Assembly (NCBI GenBank): GCA_022661535.1
Contig: JAKULF010000011.1
Coordinates: 2,604,001 to 2,668,000 of the forward strand
Direction: 5' to 3'
Source of the DNA: Eutypa lata
Taxonomy: Eukaryota; Ascomycota; Sordariomycetes; Xylariales; Diatrypaceae
Length of the DNA: 64,000 nucleotides
Both the position numbers and the translations under genes were made by a program. Every line of letters starts with the position of its first letter. Within the stretch, counting starts at the first letter, position 1. Under the pieces are notes generated by a model. That model did not search any database. It saw only the letters and a program-made list of their open reading frames with translations, and was not told the DNA's origin. Positions 1 through 11,136 of the stretch are shown here, one piece after another.

Positions 1-354
1 CTTCGCTTGTATTAAAAAGAGGCAGGACTTGGTGAAATACGTAGTTAGTCATAGCAGGGTGATGATAGCTTCATCATAATGGTAGGTGGGTGGTGGTGTA
101 GCACTTTGCCACAGCTTGCAAAATAAATATAGGCCGGGGAAATATAGCGTGAATACGATGGCTTTGCTAATTGTGCTTAATTCACGATGGTATGGATAAG
201 TATTAAGGTACCTGACAGTCATCAAGGCTGAAATACCCCGATATCTCATCCACTCTTACTCTTTCCCCCTCCCTTTCTCCCTCTTTCTTTCTGTCTCTCT
301 ACTTTTCTCTCCCACACACTCACTCTCTTTTATTCTCCCTCCCTAAGAGACCAA
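1..354. other. Intergenic, no gene seen
   Basis: No convincing coding sequence. Around 250-345 one strand is very rich in C and T, as in many fungal promoters or leaders. I see nothing else. Confidence 0.4.
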
Positions 355-540
355 TCAAGCGAGCAGACTGAGGATAGAGGATACAGCAAAGTCCACTGCG
401 ATGGGGTTCTCGGGCTCTTCCTCATTGGTCACATAGTCTAAGGTTAAGATGAAAGAACAGAAAGTAGCGATGAGAAAGATTCCAGCAGGCTGGTAATTGA
501 GGGAAGGGAAAGGGACAGGAATAAGCTCTGCGTGAGCCAT
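355..540 (-). CDS. Doubtful small two-helix membrane protein
   Basis: A 61-codon ORF with a normal ATG. It has a hydrophobic stretch at about residues 18-35, an acidic loop (NEEEPENP) and a second hydrophobic stretch running up to the stop. The layout of helix, short polar loop and helix recalls the small oligosaccharyltransferase subunit OST5/TMEM258, but the usual Gly-Phe-Gly ending is missing and I found no good splice donor that would add it. It may be a truncated copy, a real micro-protein or chance. No function is claimed. Confidence 0.22.
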   Translation of the reverse strand: MAHAELIPVPFPSLNYQPAGIFLIATFCSFILTLDYVTNEEEPENPIAVDFAVSSILSLLA

Positions 541-1197
541 TTCCCACCCAGCCCATCCAGCCAGGGTGTTTCGTTTCTAATACGCTCCCAGGAAACGAGA
601 CATCGACCTCCCTTGAGTTTCAAGATGAAATCGCGCGATCCGGGCCAATCTCTGTCACCGGTGACACCTAAAATATAGAAATCCCCGCTCGCCAGGCACA
701 CACGCACACACGCATACACACACTATATGCAAAGCCCGAGTCAGGGACGTGACACGAGAGGGTCAACACCTGACCAAACGAGCATAAAAAAAACAAACTA
801 GCCAGTCGCCCTTGCATTACCTACCTACCTACCTTACCTACATTGCATACATACCGTTGGGCATCACTCACACTGCACACACCGACGACCACCTTTCAGT
901 ATGCACGATCAGAGAGATAAACCAGTCATTGTCACCACGTCTTGGGCATCTATCCCGGGAACTGTATGGTGTAATGAATGACCGGACACTACACTACGAA
1001 ATGCACATTACGTTTGGGGGCGTAGGAGGAGGGGTCTCCGATTGGAGGCGCTCCCCGCATGGTGGGATTCTGGAGTTCTTGGTCGGCCTGTGATAGATCG
1101 CCGTCGATATGCGCCATGAGCCAGCCAGCCAGACAGCAAGGGAGAATGATCTATGGTGGTAGTTGTGGTTGTGAGACGATCGCGGGGGGAGGGGAAG

Positions 1198-1219
1198 CTA
1201 CCTACATGTATGTAGGTAG
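1198..1219. promoter_or_regulatory. Perfect 10-bp palindrome in metallothionein promoter
   Basis: The arm CTACCTACAT is followed by a 2-nt spacer and its exact reverse complement. It lies about 240 bp before the metallothionein ATG. A dyad like this could bind a dimeric regulator, but it is built from the CCTA/TAGG units common in this genome, so it may be a by-product of that repeat. Confidence 0.35.
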
Positions 1220-1261
1220 GTAGGTAGGTAAGAGGTGGTTGTCACTGTTGCCATTGAATGC

Positions 1262-1270
1262 GTATTTAAG
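1262..1270 (+). promoter_or_regulatory. TATA-like element of metallothionein gene
   Basis: GTATTTAAG lies about 190 bp upstream of the metallothionein ATG, at a suitable distance if the leader is about 150 nt. It is assigned by sequence resemblance only. Confidence 0.35.
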
Positions 1271-1456
1271 ACGTGGCCTTCCCCGGGCAAGCAAGTGAAC
1301 AGATATTCCTTTTCTCACCAAACCACCACCACCTCTACCTACCTCTATCTGAGTAGTAAAAAACCTTCACGAAGCAGACTTCCCTCTTCAAACAACGCCA
1401 TTGGACGCCTTCCGTCTTACCAACCAACCCACACCCGATTCTCGATACCATCCATC

Positions 1457-1634
1457 ATGGAGCCCGCAAGCTGTGGTTGTGCATCCTGCTCTTGTTCGTC
1501 TTGCAACTCCTGTTCCTGCTGTGTAAGTCAATCAATCACTTGGAGGAGGAGGAGATAAACCGACGATTGGCAGAGAGGCCTTCGTCTTTAGGCAGGAAGT
1601 ACGCTAACCGAGATATCTCAAACAGAGCCATTGA
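1457..1634 (+). CDS. Small cysteine-rich metallothionein (copper type)
   Basis: Two exons, 1457-1522 and 1626-1634, encode 24 residues. The first 22 hold eight cysteines at 6, 8, 11, 13, 16, 19, 21 and 22, spaced as CxC units by Gly, Ser and Asn, without aromatic residues. This is the composition and size of Neurospora-type copper metallothioneins (about 25 residues), which bind Cu(I) in the cytosol. The intron starts GTAAGT right after the last cysteine codon, has a GCTAAC branch site at 1603-1608 and ends CAG at 1625. Exon 2 adds only Ser-His and the stop. If the intron is retained the product ends with an Arg-rich tail at 1558. The acceptor choice is inferred; the cysteine core is read directly. 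Confidence 0.8.
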
Positions 1635-2164
1635 ACAACTACTCCAATGTTGGCATTACTGAGGCTCTCATCGGGATAGCGGGTTGGGACGCTTGGACTA
1701 CCTATACTAGGGCTATGATGTTATGGTGTTGTTCTGAGGGCTTCTCATCTTGTCGAAAGGGGGTGGGCGGTTCTGATGTGATATGAAGGATGATATATAT
1801 GTAGGTATATATGCGGTATATGATGGAAGGGGGGATGACACGATTTGTTTCGAAATATTCCATTCTTCACACTCATTCAGTAACACACAAAATTGAGAGA
1901 TTGAGCGAATTACGAACACATTCTACATTGATTGACAACTTAATACACGTAGCTATTAGTATCGGGTATCATGTGTTTTGTTTTGTTATGTTATGTTTTG
2001 TTATGTTATGTTATGTTATGTTATGTTACGGGATATGATGCTATGTAAACTGCCAAACCCGAACTCCGGTCTAATGCTGGCTCTATGCTGAAGAGTTATG
2101 TACTAAGTTCAAATCATCTACCTAATTAACTAATCTCCTCTTTATGACCCCCAACCCCCGCTCC
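1635..2164. other. Intergenic with pentanucleotide repeat
   Basis: 3' flanks of the convergent metallothionein and UFD1-like genes. Apart from the TTATG repeat at about 1985-2027 nothing is recognised. Confidence 0.5.
1985..2027. repeat. TTATG pentanucleotide microsatellite
   Basis: About eight near-perfect copies of TTATG, interrupted once by a TTTTG unit. It lies between convergent genes. Confidence 0.8.
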
Positions 2165-4519
2165 TTACGCCTTAGAAGGAGCCCAATTCGCCAGCCACTC
2201 CTCGGCTCTATCCAAATGAGGGCCTTCAGCTTCGCACGCGGCGATACACCACTCGAGGTCCCAATCCCCGGCGGCTGCCAGGATTTCGGCGAGCTTCCGC
2301 CTCCGCTGGTTGGACTCGTCGACGCAGAAGGACATGGGCACGTGCCTGTCCCTGAAGCTGTCCACGAGCGGCTTGATGAGGGGTAAGACCGTCTGGGCGC
2401 TGGACCCCCTGGCCTCCAGGCTCGCGTTCGTGCGACCGGTCCTGCACCACGGGTTCTCGCACCATTTCTTGCCGCATCCTTGCATCATCTGCGTCAAGTA
2501 GCGCCGCTCGATGCGCCTCCGCAGGGCCTTGCCCTCGGGATCGTGGAGACTGACGTATAGCGGCGTGAAGCACAGGGAGCACAGTCCTATGTCGTTCCCG
2601 GGACCCTGGCCCATCTGGGTGCCGGCGCCAACCGCCCCGTTCTTCCCTACTCCGTGTAGCGTGCGCCCACAATTCGCGTTACGGCACACGGTAGGCTTTG
2701 GACGGTGAGCTTTCTCGAGTTCGTGATGTTTGAGGTGAGTCGGCATGTCGCGGAGCCGGACAATCTTAGAGCAAAGGTGACATTCAGTAGTTCGGGCTCC
2801 ATCTGCGAGCTCATGCTCAGTCAGACCTGAGAGCAAGGTTTCAGCCGAGGGATTGAATGGATCGCCCTCCTGTGGAACTTCGAGGTGACAGAATTGACAT
2901 AGGATGATCTTTGCTGGACAGAGAGTAGTTCGATGTCGTGCCAGATCCGCCAGAGAATTAGTTGCGAAGGGACAGGATGGACATTGGTGGTTCGTGTGGT
3001 AGATACGGCCGTGCTTTGCCTTGGACCTCTCCGAAGACCCATAAGCGTCATCATGAGGACAATGCCAATGATCTTTCCATTCCTCCGAGTTCTTCTGGAA
3101 CACGTTACCACAATGCGGGCAAGCAACGTTGTTCCGACGGCAGAAGTTCTCGTGAAGGACTATCGTTCGTTTTGGAACCCATTGGTGGCAATTCTGACAC
3201 TGCTCATCATCTGGTGACCTTTCTTCGTCATCGACGGTCATAGGGGTACCGGTTTCCTTGGTTGTCGCTGACATGGTTGAGGTGTCATCTGTTCCAGCTC
3301 TAACACGCAATTTGAAGGGAGTTGGAGAAGCATCATCTAGTGTTTCGCTGTCGGGAAGATATCCGTGGACTGATATTAGGAGACTCTCAGCATCTTCGAT
3401 TTCTACATTCGTAGGCTGAATTGATATCTTCTTGCAGCCATTTCCGTCGCTGGTGACAACTCCAAACACGTGCTCAGATTCGCGAGGTGATGCTCGTTGC
3501 CGTGATGACTTCGGGCTCACAAACAGGTCTATCGCATAATCGTCGTCCAGCTCACTTAATTCGATATTAATAGACCGTGACCGAGGCCATGACCGTAATT
3601 CGTAGTCGACGTAATCGCCCGGGATAACTTGACCTTCGACTGCCTTCCAAATGTTAAGTTCCTGTCCAACCGAGCTTCCTTCTGCTGAACCTGGTGCTTT
3701 GCGGGCCCTAGACATGATTTGTCGCATTGTTTCCCTTGCTTGTTCCTCATTCAGCGCTTCAATATCAACCTCAAGATCCGTATCAACAACACAGATGCCA
3801 TCTCCCTCAGGTCGAAATTGGTCGATCAACAGCCGGAAGGTCTCACCCTTGACTCCTCTAACTGACAATAATGCGCCATTCGTGAGGGTTGTATAGCTCT
3901 CGCGCAACTGTCTTTCGAGCAAGGACTTCCAGTCGTCGGGATTATAGCCAGCTTCGAGGGGTCGGAGTCGCACATAAGTACCTTTTGGAAGCTGTTTCGC
4001 ATGTATCGTGATCTGTGGCAGCTTGTCGCCCTTATCCTCGTCACCGAGCTCGCCTTCATCCTCGCTGTTAAGACGGATCGCATCTGCCGACGTTGAACCT
4101 GAACCTGAACCTTTCGTCTGTTTCTTAAAGTTTCCATCTTGAATTCCGAGTGCGTCTAAGAGGTACGAACTAAGTAAGACCTCGCCTTCTTCTGCCGAGA
4201 ACTCCCGTATTCCCGCGAACACGTAGTTTCCGTTCTCTTGGTTTACTAGCCGGAACATGAGGGGATGTGGAAGCTGCTGTTGCGAATCAGCATAGAAGGC
4301 ATGCTGAGGTCGAGTAGAGGTATATGGGTTATAAGCGGACCCGTTCGTAGCTGAAGCCGAAGTCGAGGAAGATGTCGAGGCGGCTAAGAGTTGTTCAAGC
4401 GCAGATTGAGGGAGTATGATCTTGTCTCCTTTTAGATCTTTGCTCGAGTATTTCGATGGAGATGTCACCCTGAACGTGTCGCTCCATTTTAATGTAAATT
4501 CCCCGTCCATGTTTTGCAT
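2165..4519 (-). CDS. UFD1-domain protein with zinc fingers and UBA-like tail
   Basis: A single exon of 784 residues from the ATG at 4519; a second ATG at 4510 is also possible. Residues about 1-215 match the UFD1 fold (LKWSDTF, then a Leu-Pro-Gln-Ser-Ala-Leu segment, then EFSAEEGEVLL), used by Ufd1 to bind Cdc48 and ubiquitin. A cysteine/histidine-rich part begins near residue 441 with several CxxC...H units of C2H2/TRAF appearance. An element near 682 (GCGKKWCENPWC) resembles the AZUL zinc finger of UBE3A. Residues about 740-784 look like a UBA-type helical bundle. True Ufd1 is much shorter, so this is the longer filamentous-fungal relative, probably a ubiquitin-binding Cdc48 cofactor. Its exact substrate is unknown. 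Confidence 0.85.
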   Translation of the reverse strand: MQNMDGEFTLKWSDTFRVTSPSKYSSKDLKGDKIILPQSALEQLLAASTSSSTSASATNGSAYNPYTSTRPQHAFYADSQQQLPHPLMFRLVNQENGNYVFAGIREFSAEEGEVLLSSYLLDALGIQDGNFKKQTKGSGSGSTSADAIRLNSEDEGELGDEDKGDKLPQITIHAKQLPKGTYVRLRPLEAGYNPDDWKSLLERQLRESYTTLTNGALLSVRGVKGETFRLLIDQFRPEGDGICVVDTDLEVDIEALNEEQARETMRQIMSRARKAPGSAEGSSVGQELNIWKAVEGQVIPGDYVDYELRSWPRSRSINIELSELDDDYAIDLFVSPKSSRQRASPRESEHVFGVVTSDGNGCKKISIQPTNVEIEDAESLLISVHGYLPDSETLDDASPTPFKLRVRAGTDDTSTMSATTKETGTPMTVDDEERSPDDEQCQNCHQWVPKRTIVLHENFCRRNNVACPHCGNVFQKNSEEWKDHWHCPHDDAYGSSERSKAKHGRIYHTNHQCPSCPFATNSLADLARHRTTLCPAKIILCQFCHLEVPQEGDPFNPSAETLLSGLTEHELADGARTTECHLCSKIVRLRDMPTHLKHHELEKAHRPKPTVCRNANCGRTLHGVGKNGAVGAGTQMGQGPGNDIGLCSLCFTPLYVSLHDPEGKALRRRIERRYLTQMMQGCGKKWCENPWCRTGRTNASLEARGSSAQTVLPLIKPLVDSFRDRHVPMSFCVDESNQRRRKLAEILAAAGDWDLEWCIAACEAEGPHLDRAEEWLANWAPSKA

Positions 4520-7500
4520 AACCGGTTTGTCGTCGCGTCGCAAAAGGGGTCGCAAGATGGGTGGCAATTTGGTTTGACAGGAGGTAATACGAAAGTGGGA
4601 TGAATGGGTTGTACAAGAAAGGCGGTCGAAAAGCCAACAGCTACTATGCTAAGCAGGTGTGATTAGGGTTAAGGAATGTATATAAACTGTTATACAGAGT
4701 GGAGTTAGGTAGGAGAAAGAATAATGAATAATCACCAATATCAACTGGATAATATGAAATGCATCGTGAAAGGCACCTGATTCATTAATGACCTATGTAG
4801 TTGGTGCTAAGTTACGTACTACTATGATACCTAAAGGCGAAGATAGCTGTTACAATACAGGTGTAGTTGGGGCTGTTAGGTAAGCTACTTGTACATACAG
4901 CCACCTGCCTACTTGATATGTCAGCTGTTTCTGTAAGGTTCGATGACGCAGCTTCCACATTTCGAGTCTGTTCGCTGGTTGGATATGGGGATGTTGGGAT
5001 ACTATGGAGATATATCTAGATTGTTATCTAGATGTCATATCGAATGGGGGATTTGTTTATTTATACCTTCTTGGTATTTCCATTATGTACGAAGTTGTGC
5101 ATAGTAGGAATACAGCATTGAGCAATATTCCGCTCCGCGCTCCATTAGGTCCCCTAGATATAAGTGAATTCAGAGCTAGGTTTAATGCACACCACTGCAT
5201 GCATCATGTTGGTATGTATTGATAAGAGACCCTATTATGAAGTCATACTAGAGCTCTAAATTCTCTTATCTTCTAAGGACAAAGAAAGGGGTGGCCAATA
5301 TGTACGCAAATAATGTCCTGTTATTGTGTAGAAGTAGCCTTTCCATCCAAGCACTCTATGTAAGCACCCTTACTACGTATGTAGGTATGTATCTATCTAC
5401 ATATCTAATAGCAATTATTTGTCATTCGTTTCCTCTTCATTCGCATCCGCATGGCATCGTGCCTTATTTACCCCGCCATAACAGCTGCTACCATTTGGTA
5501 GCCATTCTCGCACCTGCACGAGGATGTACCCCGCAACTATGTATGAGGGGCTGACTTAGGATACTCAATCCTTTCTAAGTAGGCGAAAGACCTCCCCCGC
5601 CTCCCCAACATTTGAACAACTATAGAAATGTATGTTGAATTCAAACAGAATATAATGTGAAGTATCTACAATACATATCTGACCGGCTGCCCTACGTTTA
5701 AACAGGTCCCCACAAGCTTGGCTAACAAATAAGCCGGATGCTAAGAGCCTAAGACGATGACTGTTGCATTGTACATACACGTATAATTTCAACTCAGAGC
5801 TCCTATATGTAGGTGTCGTATATTGGCTTCATACCTAGCTGTCCAGTCATAACAGATCACGGAGCCTCCGGGCGAAAAAAGGTAATGTATGCAGTGTGAT
5901 CCTTAGTCCAGATATTCATCTTCCTCTGATTGATCTTACCGGTCGACCCTTGCAAACCAAAAGGCAGTAAGTAACTACATACCTAGAGGAGGGGTAACAT
6001 CGTTGCGCATCCTGCACTGTAACCTATTCCCAGGCAATACATGCCTACTTAGGTAGAGGTAGCTATAACGGTAAACGGGAAGAGTCCAGGCCTAGAAAGT
6101 CGAGGCGGACAAGAAATCCAAAGTACAAAAAGTTAAGGTAGCCAAGGTAGCGGCTAAAACTGGGATATTACGCCCAGAAATAAAAATAAAGATCAAAGTA
6201 AGGCCAAGCACTTACCGTCAGCTTGGCTGTTCAACACAAAATGAAACCTCAAGATGAAACCCACCCACTCAGACTGCCTCTACCAGGAAGGAAGACGTCT
6301 CAACATTCCGGCCGACAATATTTAACGTCGCACTATGACAACATTCCTACTTTACAGTAAGACCTGACTACAGGCCTACTGTCTAATATCATACACACAT
6401 TACGCACGTACGTATGTATATAATGGGCGATCAGGTCGTTCAATATTCTTGGCTGCCAAGCTCAACTCTTATGAAAGTCTATTAAAACCAAGAAAGCCAA
6501 GCAAATATCCCCTCTATGATTATGGAAATGACCAACGGAGCCGTGAAGAGGAAGCAAGACTATTGGAATAGGAGAGAGGACAGCACAGCACGCACAACAC
6601 AGCACAACTCCAAGACCACCTCCGAGCCAGCCACTGCCGGACTCCCTGACTGCCTCCCTCTACTATCTACCTGATCCTCTAGTTTATAGTACCTCCTATT
6701 CCTATTCCCATTCCTATTAGTTACTTTCACTTCAGTCCCTTGTTCGTCCATCCACCTTGACCCGCGTACCCGCGTCTGCCAAGTCAGCAAGCAAAAAAAG
6801 TTAAACCCCATGTCGGATTCAACCAATTTTAGTAGGCCCATGCGAAAACCCCAATTAACTACATATTTCAACCCTGACCAGCCCTGACTATTCCCCCAAT
6901 GGCGTGGCGAACCTGATGTTTCTAAACTCCTAATTAGGAAACGAGAAACCATATACCCCCATCTCGCCCAGTCACCTCACCGCCCGCCCAGACAGCCTGC
7001 TGCAAGATACACAGGGATCATAAGACCCTCGTTGCATCTAACTAACGTTTAACTATGTACATACATACATACACGCACACACACATATACTGTGCATATC
7101 ATCCCCGAGGTTTCCATCCCACTGTCTCATCGTATAATGTGTAGTCCATCTATGTATTGTTGGTTGTATCACATATCCATCTCACCAGTGATACGAGTCT
7201 CCCTCCTTCATCCCTCATCCCGCTGATTTATAATCGCTTTTATAAGAGCGTATCTTAAACTTAGATATGCCGTAGCTTGAATACCTACATCCTTAACTGT
7301 TCTAATCATCCTTCGTTGAATCGAGACAGAACTCGTAACTACAAGTTAGCGAAACAAAACCGAAGAGGAGCTGGGCTCTATAAGTTACTTACTAACCACC
7401 ACAAGCATTTCGTATCGATCGAGATACATAGCAAGTTGCATCCGAGCCTCTGTCCTAGCTTCCGAACATATATATATTGTTGTCTTCGTTCTCTTTTTTT

Positions 7501-7560
7501 TTTGTTTTTTTTGTTTCTTTGTAGTCAACTCTTCCGTGTCGCAGCTGGTCACTGCATGTA
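4520..7560. other. Long intergenic region
   Basis: Separates the divergent UFD1-like and F-box genes. ORFs of 60-130 codons occur here but lack codon bias or family resemblance. The segment 7490-7520 is a T-rich tract just upstream of the F-box ATG and probably belongs to its leader. Confidence 0.5.
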
Positions 7561-9830
7561 ATGGACACTAGAGACGTCCAACAACAGCACACGCGCGACC
7601 TGTCCGAGAGCTACATCGAAAGAACGAACCTCCTAGACCTCCTATCGAACAGCGTCATCATCCACCAGACGCTCCCCTACCTGCCCGTCTCCGCCCTGCT
7701 CCACCTCGCCGCGACTTCTCGAGCGTTCCGCGACCTCCTCTTCTTCGCGACCCCGGGGGCCTTCCGCCACCTCGACCTAACGGGCGCCAAGACCGCGCAG
7801 TTCGCCGGCAACAACAACAACGACATCCAGGCCATCGACCGCGGCGGCGAAGTCTGGCGCAATGTGCAGGTCGACGAGCACCTCACCGAGGACGACTTCT
7901 ACTCGGGCCCGCTGAGGGGCATCTTCCAGAACCTCCGCTGCGGCAGGCGCAGCACCAACATCCTCCAGGATGTGCGGACGCTCATCCTCGACGGGCTCTC
8001 CGTCACGGCCGAGCTCGTGAACGACATCCTCGTCGACCCCGCGCTCCGCGTCCGTATCCTCTCCCTCCGCGAGGTGAAGAACCTCAACGAGCAGAAGCTC
8101 ATGCAGTCGCTGAAATATGCCTGCCGGCCGACGCGGCCCGAGGCCACGCCGCGCTTGAAAGCTCTGTACGTGTTCGGGAAGAAAGAGACGACAGCTGGAA
8201 TCAATGCTACGTCAACTGCCACGACAACAACAAGGGTCATCAGCGGTGGTACAGGCGCAAGCATCAGCGCCAACTGGAACCACAAGTCCCAGCACGCCTT
8301 GAAAGATTGGATTCAGGCCGAAGGCGACGAGTGGTATCACAAGCGCGGCCGCGTGATAACCAAGAGCATCAGTGACCGCTGGGCCGAAACTATGCTGGAC
8401 TGTCGCGAGGCAATCCGCTTCGATTCCGTTCTCTGCACCGGACCGCGGCACCTGAATTCTGCCGCGTTCGGGAAAACCCCGTTGTCCCTTAGCGGGAACA
8501 ACAACAACAATAACAACACTAACCATCAGTTGCCATGGGCCGTAGCGACATTCGCAGTGGGTGGCTGTGCTTCCTGCGGTTCTGCGCCAGAAGGCTTCAC
8601 GGTGCACGGCGAGAGCCCAGCCGAGATGTTGCCGTTACTATCGCCCGTGCCTCTGCACTCGTCGAATATCAAATCCGCGACGTGTCCGCGCACGGTCGGG
8701 TTTGAGGCCCAGGAGGAGAGGAGGTCTAGCAGGAGCTTCGTACCCAGATGTCTAGAGTGCATCCGGGAGAGGTACTGCTTCAGCTGCGACCAGTGGTGGT
8801 GCGAGTCTTGCTACCAGGTGCCGAGCCGCGAGGAGCTCGCCAACGCGCAGCACGTGCACATCGTCGACGACAACAGCACGAACAGCCTGGTGGTGCATGA
8901 AATGGCCGCTTTCGAGCAGCCCAAAGTCAAGGTACGAATGGGTTACTGTATGAAGTGCAACCTCATATCTGCCAACAAGGGGAAGCGCAAGGGGGTTCGC
9001 TACAACCTGGGAAACCTGATTTGATCACGCCCCTCCCCGGTTTCCCGGTTTTACGAACTCCCTGGCATATATACAACTACAACATACATACATCCACACA
9101 TACATACATAACACGTCCGCATCCCTAAGATCCTATGTTGAGGTGAGGATATGAGAGCATGAGCAAGTAGGGTAAACTTTTATCCCTTGCTTCTCAATCA
9201 TCCTCTGAAGACGTATGCGGCCAGACCCCATCCCTATTCCTATCTACCTGCCACCCCTTCACATCTTCTTAACCCAACATCTATAGGCAGTATCGTATCA
9301 TGATTTGGTACAGCGGCAGATTTTCTTGTTCTTCTTGGAGGAAAACAAAGCTAATTAAAATCATTTTTCCAGACACGCAAGATCACGAAGAGCTGTTGGG
9401 AGTGTGATCTCAACGTAAGCCCAGTTTTTTGAATCCCTGTTTAAGAGACGATGTGATACGATGTGGCATCTTCCCTTTAAAAAAAGGAATGGAAATGGAA
9501 ATGGAAACCCAGTTCTAACTTTTGTCGTCACATACCTAGTGCGAAACGTGCATCGCCGATACGCAAAAGATCTGTAAGGCCTGTGGCGGTGGCTACTGCA
9601 TCATTCACTATGAAGGCTCTACACAAACTCTGGTATGTTATGTTGTCGGCACTGCTCCTCTTGTCTACCCGTCTAGTCATCTACGTTTCCCAACTAACAT
9701 TTCTCGCAGTGCGATTGTATGACCCATCTCACTCTACCTTGATTTAATTCCCATCCGTCTATCGACGCATACTAATCAAGTCGCAGGGTGCTCGGCCCGT
9801 CGTGGACGCCGGTCTCGAGAATTATACTAA
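7561..9830 (+). CDS. F-box protein with C-terminal cysteine-rich zinc-binding region
   Basis: Exons 7561-8931, 9373-9414, 9540-9632, 9710-9716 and 9787-9830 give 518 residues with every junction in frame. Residues about 22-70 form an F-box (LLSNSVIIHQTLPYLPVSAL, then an LHLAATSR-like helix), which would recruit substrates to an SCF ubiquitin ligase through Skp1. The C-terminal part has CxxC pairs (CFSCDQWWCESC, CWEC, CETC, CKACGGGYC) and ends CDWCSARRGRRSREL, as I remember from related fungal F-box proteins. Exon 4 is only 7 nt; without it the CDW codons cannot be formed. Intron 1 (441 nt) is long for this genome. If it is retained, the protein ends at 9024 with 487 residues. The first exon is markedly richer in G and C than its surroundings. 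Confidence 0.78.
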
Positions 9831-9867
9831 TAAACCAAGTACCGAATTGGTACTTGATTAGTATAAT
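9821..9867. repeat. 19-bp hairpin over F-box stop codon
   Basis: The arms attatactaat (9821-9831) and caagtacc (9836-9843) are matched exactly by 9849-9867, with a 4-nt bulge (aaac) and a 5-nt loop. The TAA stop of the F-box gene (9828-9830) lies inside the left arm. It could act as a 3' UTR element or be part of an inverted-repeat insertion. Confidence 0.85.
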
Positions 9868-11136
9868 GAAGCACGATAGGTGGATGGATGACGGGCGGTG
9901 AACAGATGGACGGTCAAATTGATCCACGTCGCAATGAAACTGCAACTCAACTCACTCGCAAATCAGGAACTTTTTTTTAAAAAAAATATAAAAAAATACA
10001 AAAAAAACTATCATTATCTTACCTGGCACTGGCGTTCCGGTGCATCTCTACTCATTTCCCGATAGCGGTAACGGCTGCGGCGGCAAACATGGAAAAGGGT
10101 TGGCCTTCCTACGCACCTACGTACGATAAGCTCTTATTCGGGGTGAACAAGTAGGCGGACGATACCCAACTGGTGTGTGTGTGTATGTATGTGTGCGTCA
10201 AAAACTGATAGGAATATTAGTGGTTTATGAATGGCGCTCGTGCTCTATTACATGAGTTCATGGATTGCACATGGGGAGGCTATGTAAGTAAGTACCTTAA
10301 GTACTTGGCAAGATTGAGCTCAATATAACATTATGACACGAATGAGTGAGTGACGGTTGGCGCGATCGTTGACCAGTGTTATTTAAAGTAGTGACCTACC
10401 ACGGTTGTAGTAGGTTTGTGCATTCCACAGGTCTTTCCAAGTGAAATCTAAGTCTAGTAGTACTGCTGTTATTGAACGCCTGCTTAACAACATGATAGAT
10501 AAGTTGCCAGCTCCCTAGCCTAAATAGGACCCAATTCGTATCCTGACGAGGTTCAAATAAGAGACCAATACATAATGTCAGGGTCATTCTACTGAGCAAC
10601 CATTCTCGGCGCGCCCTACCTATCTATATCTTACTATGTATTTCCCCCCTGTTCTCCCAATGATCTACGTACGGCGTGGGTTCATAAAAGACCACGACAA
10701 GATTTCAGGGGTTCTATTCCAAGGCTCCCCCCATCATGAAAGTACACTAGTCCTTGGGTATCGTCAGTTGCTAGCTAGCTTTCAGCAACCATAGGCACAA
10801 CAGCGGAGCCGGTCGTGTCTCGGCTAGGAAGCTATGTAATGATGGGGTTCGTCAATCATCCCATCAGTCAGTGCTCATTACCTAGGGCTGTGTACGAACT
10901 ATACAGAGCGCCTATGCCGGTATCAGTAGAACACGCCCGACTACGCATCCTAATTAGTTGAGTGCTCCTGTAGAGAAACTCACATCATGGCACAATTTCA
11001 ATCCGTAACCTAACTAGCGATGAAATAAGCTCCAAGGGATGTATACAATGCGTGAATCAAGACGAACGTGTTAGACATAGTTAGTCGGACAGCCGACTGC
11101 GTCTAAACAGCACATAAGCGATGCGACATCGCGTCT
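9831..11136. other. Intergenic between convergent F-box and ARP6 genes
   Basis: Contains the hairpin above, a T8A8 tract followed by A-rich sequence (9971-10008) and short GT and TATG runs near 10172-10195. No gene is supported. Confidence 0.5.

Larger units (their letters stand above)
541..1456. other. Upstream region of the metallothionein gene
   Basis: No supported gene. It contains a perfect palindrome at 1198-1219, followed by a short TAGG run to 1230, and a TATA-like element (GTATTTAAG) near 1262. The segment 1311-1450 is rich in CCACC and CTACC and probably forms the leader of the metallothionein transcript. Confidence 0.4.

Noticed and set aside
6560..6952. 130-codon minus-strand ORF
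   Set aside because: Starts with ATG but has no family resemblance and no supporting splice or promoter context.
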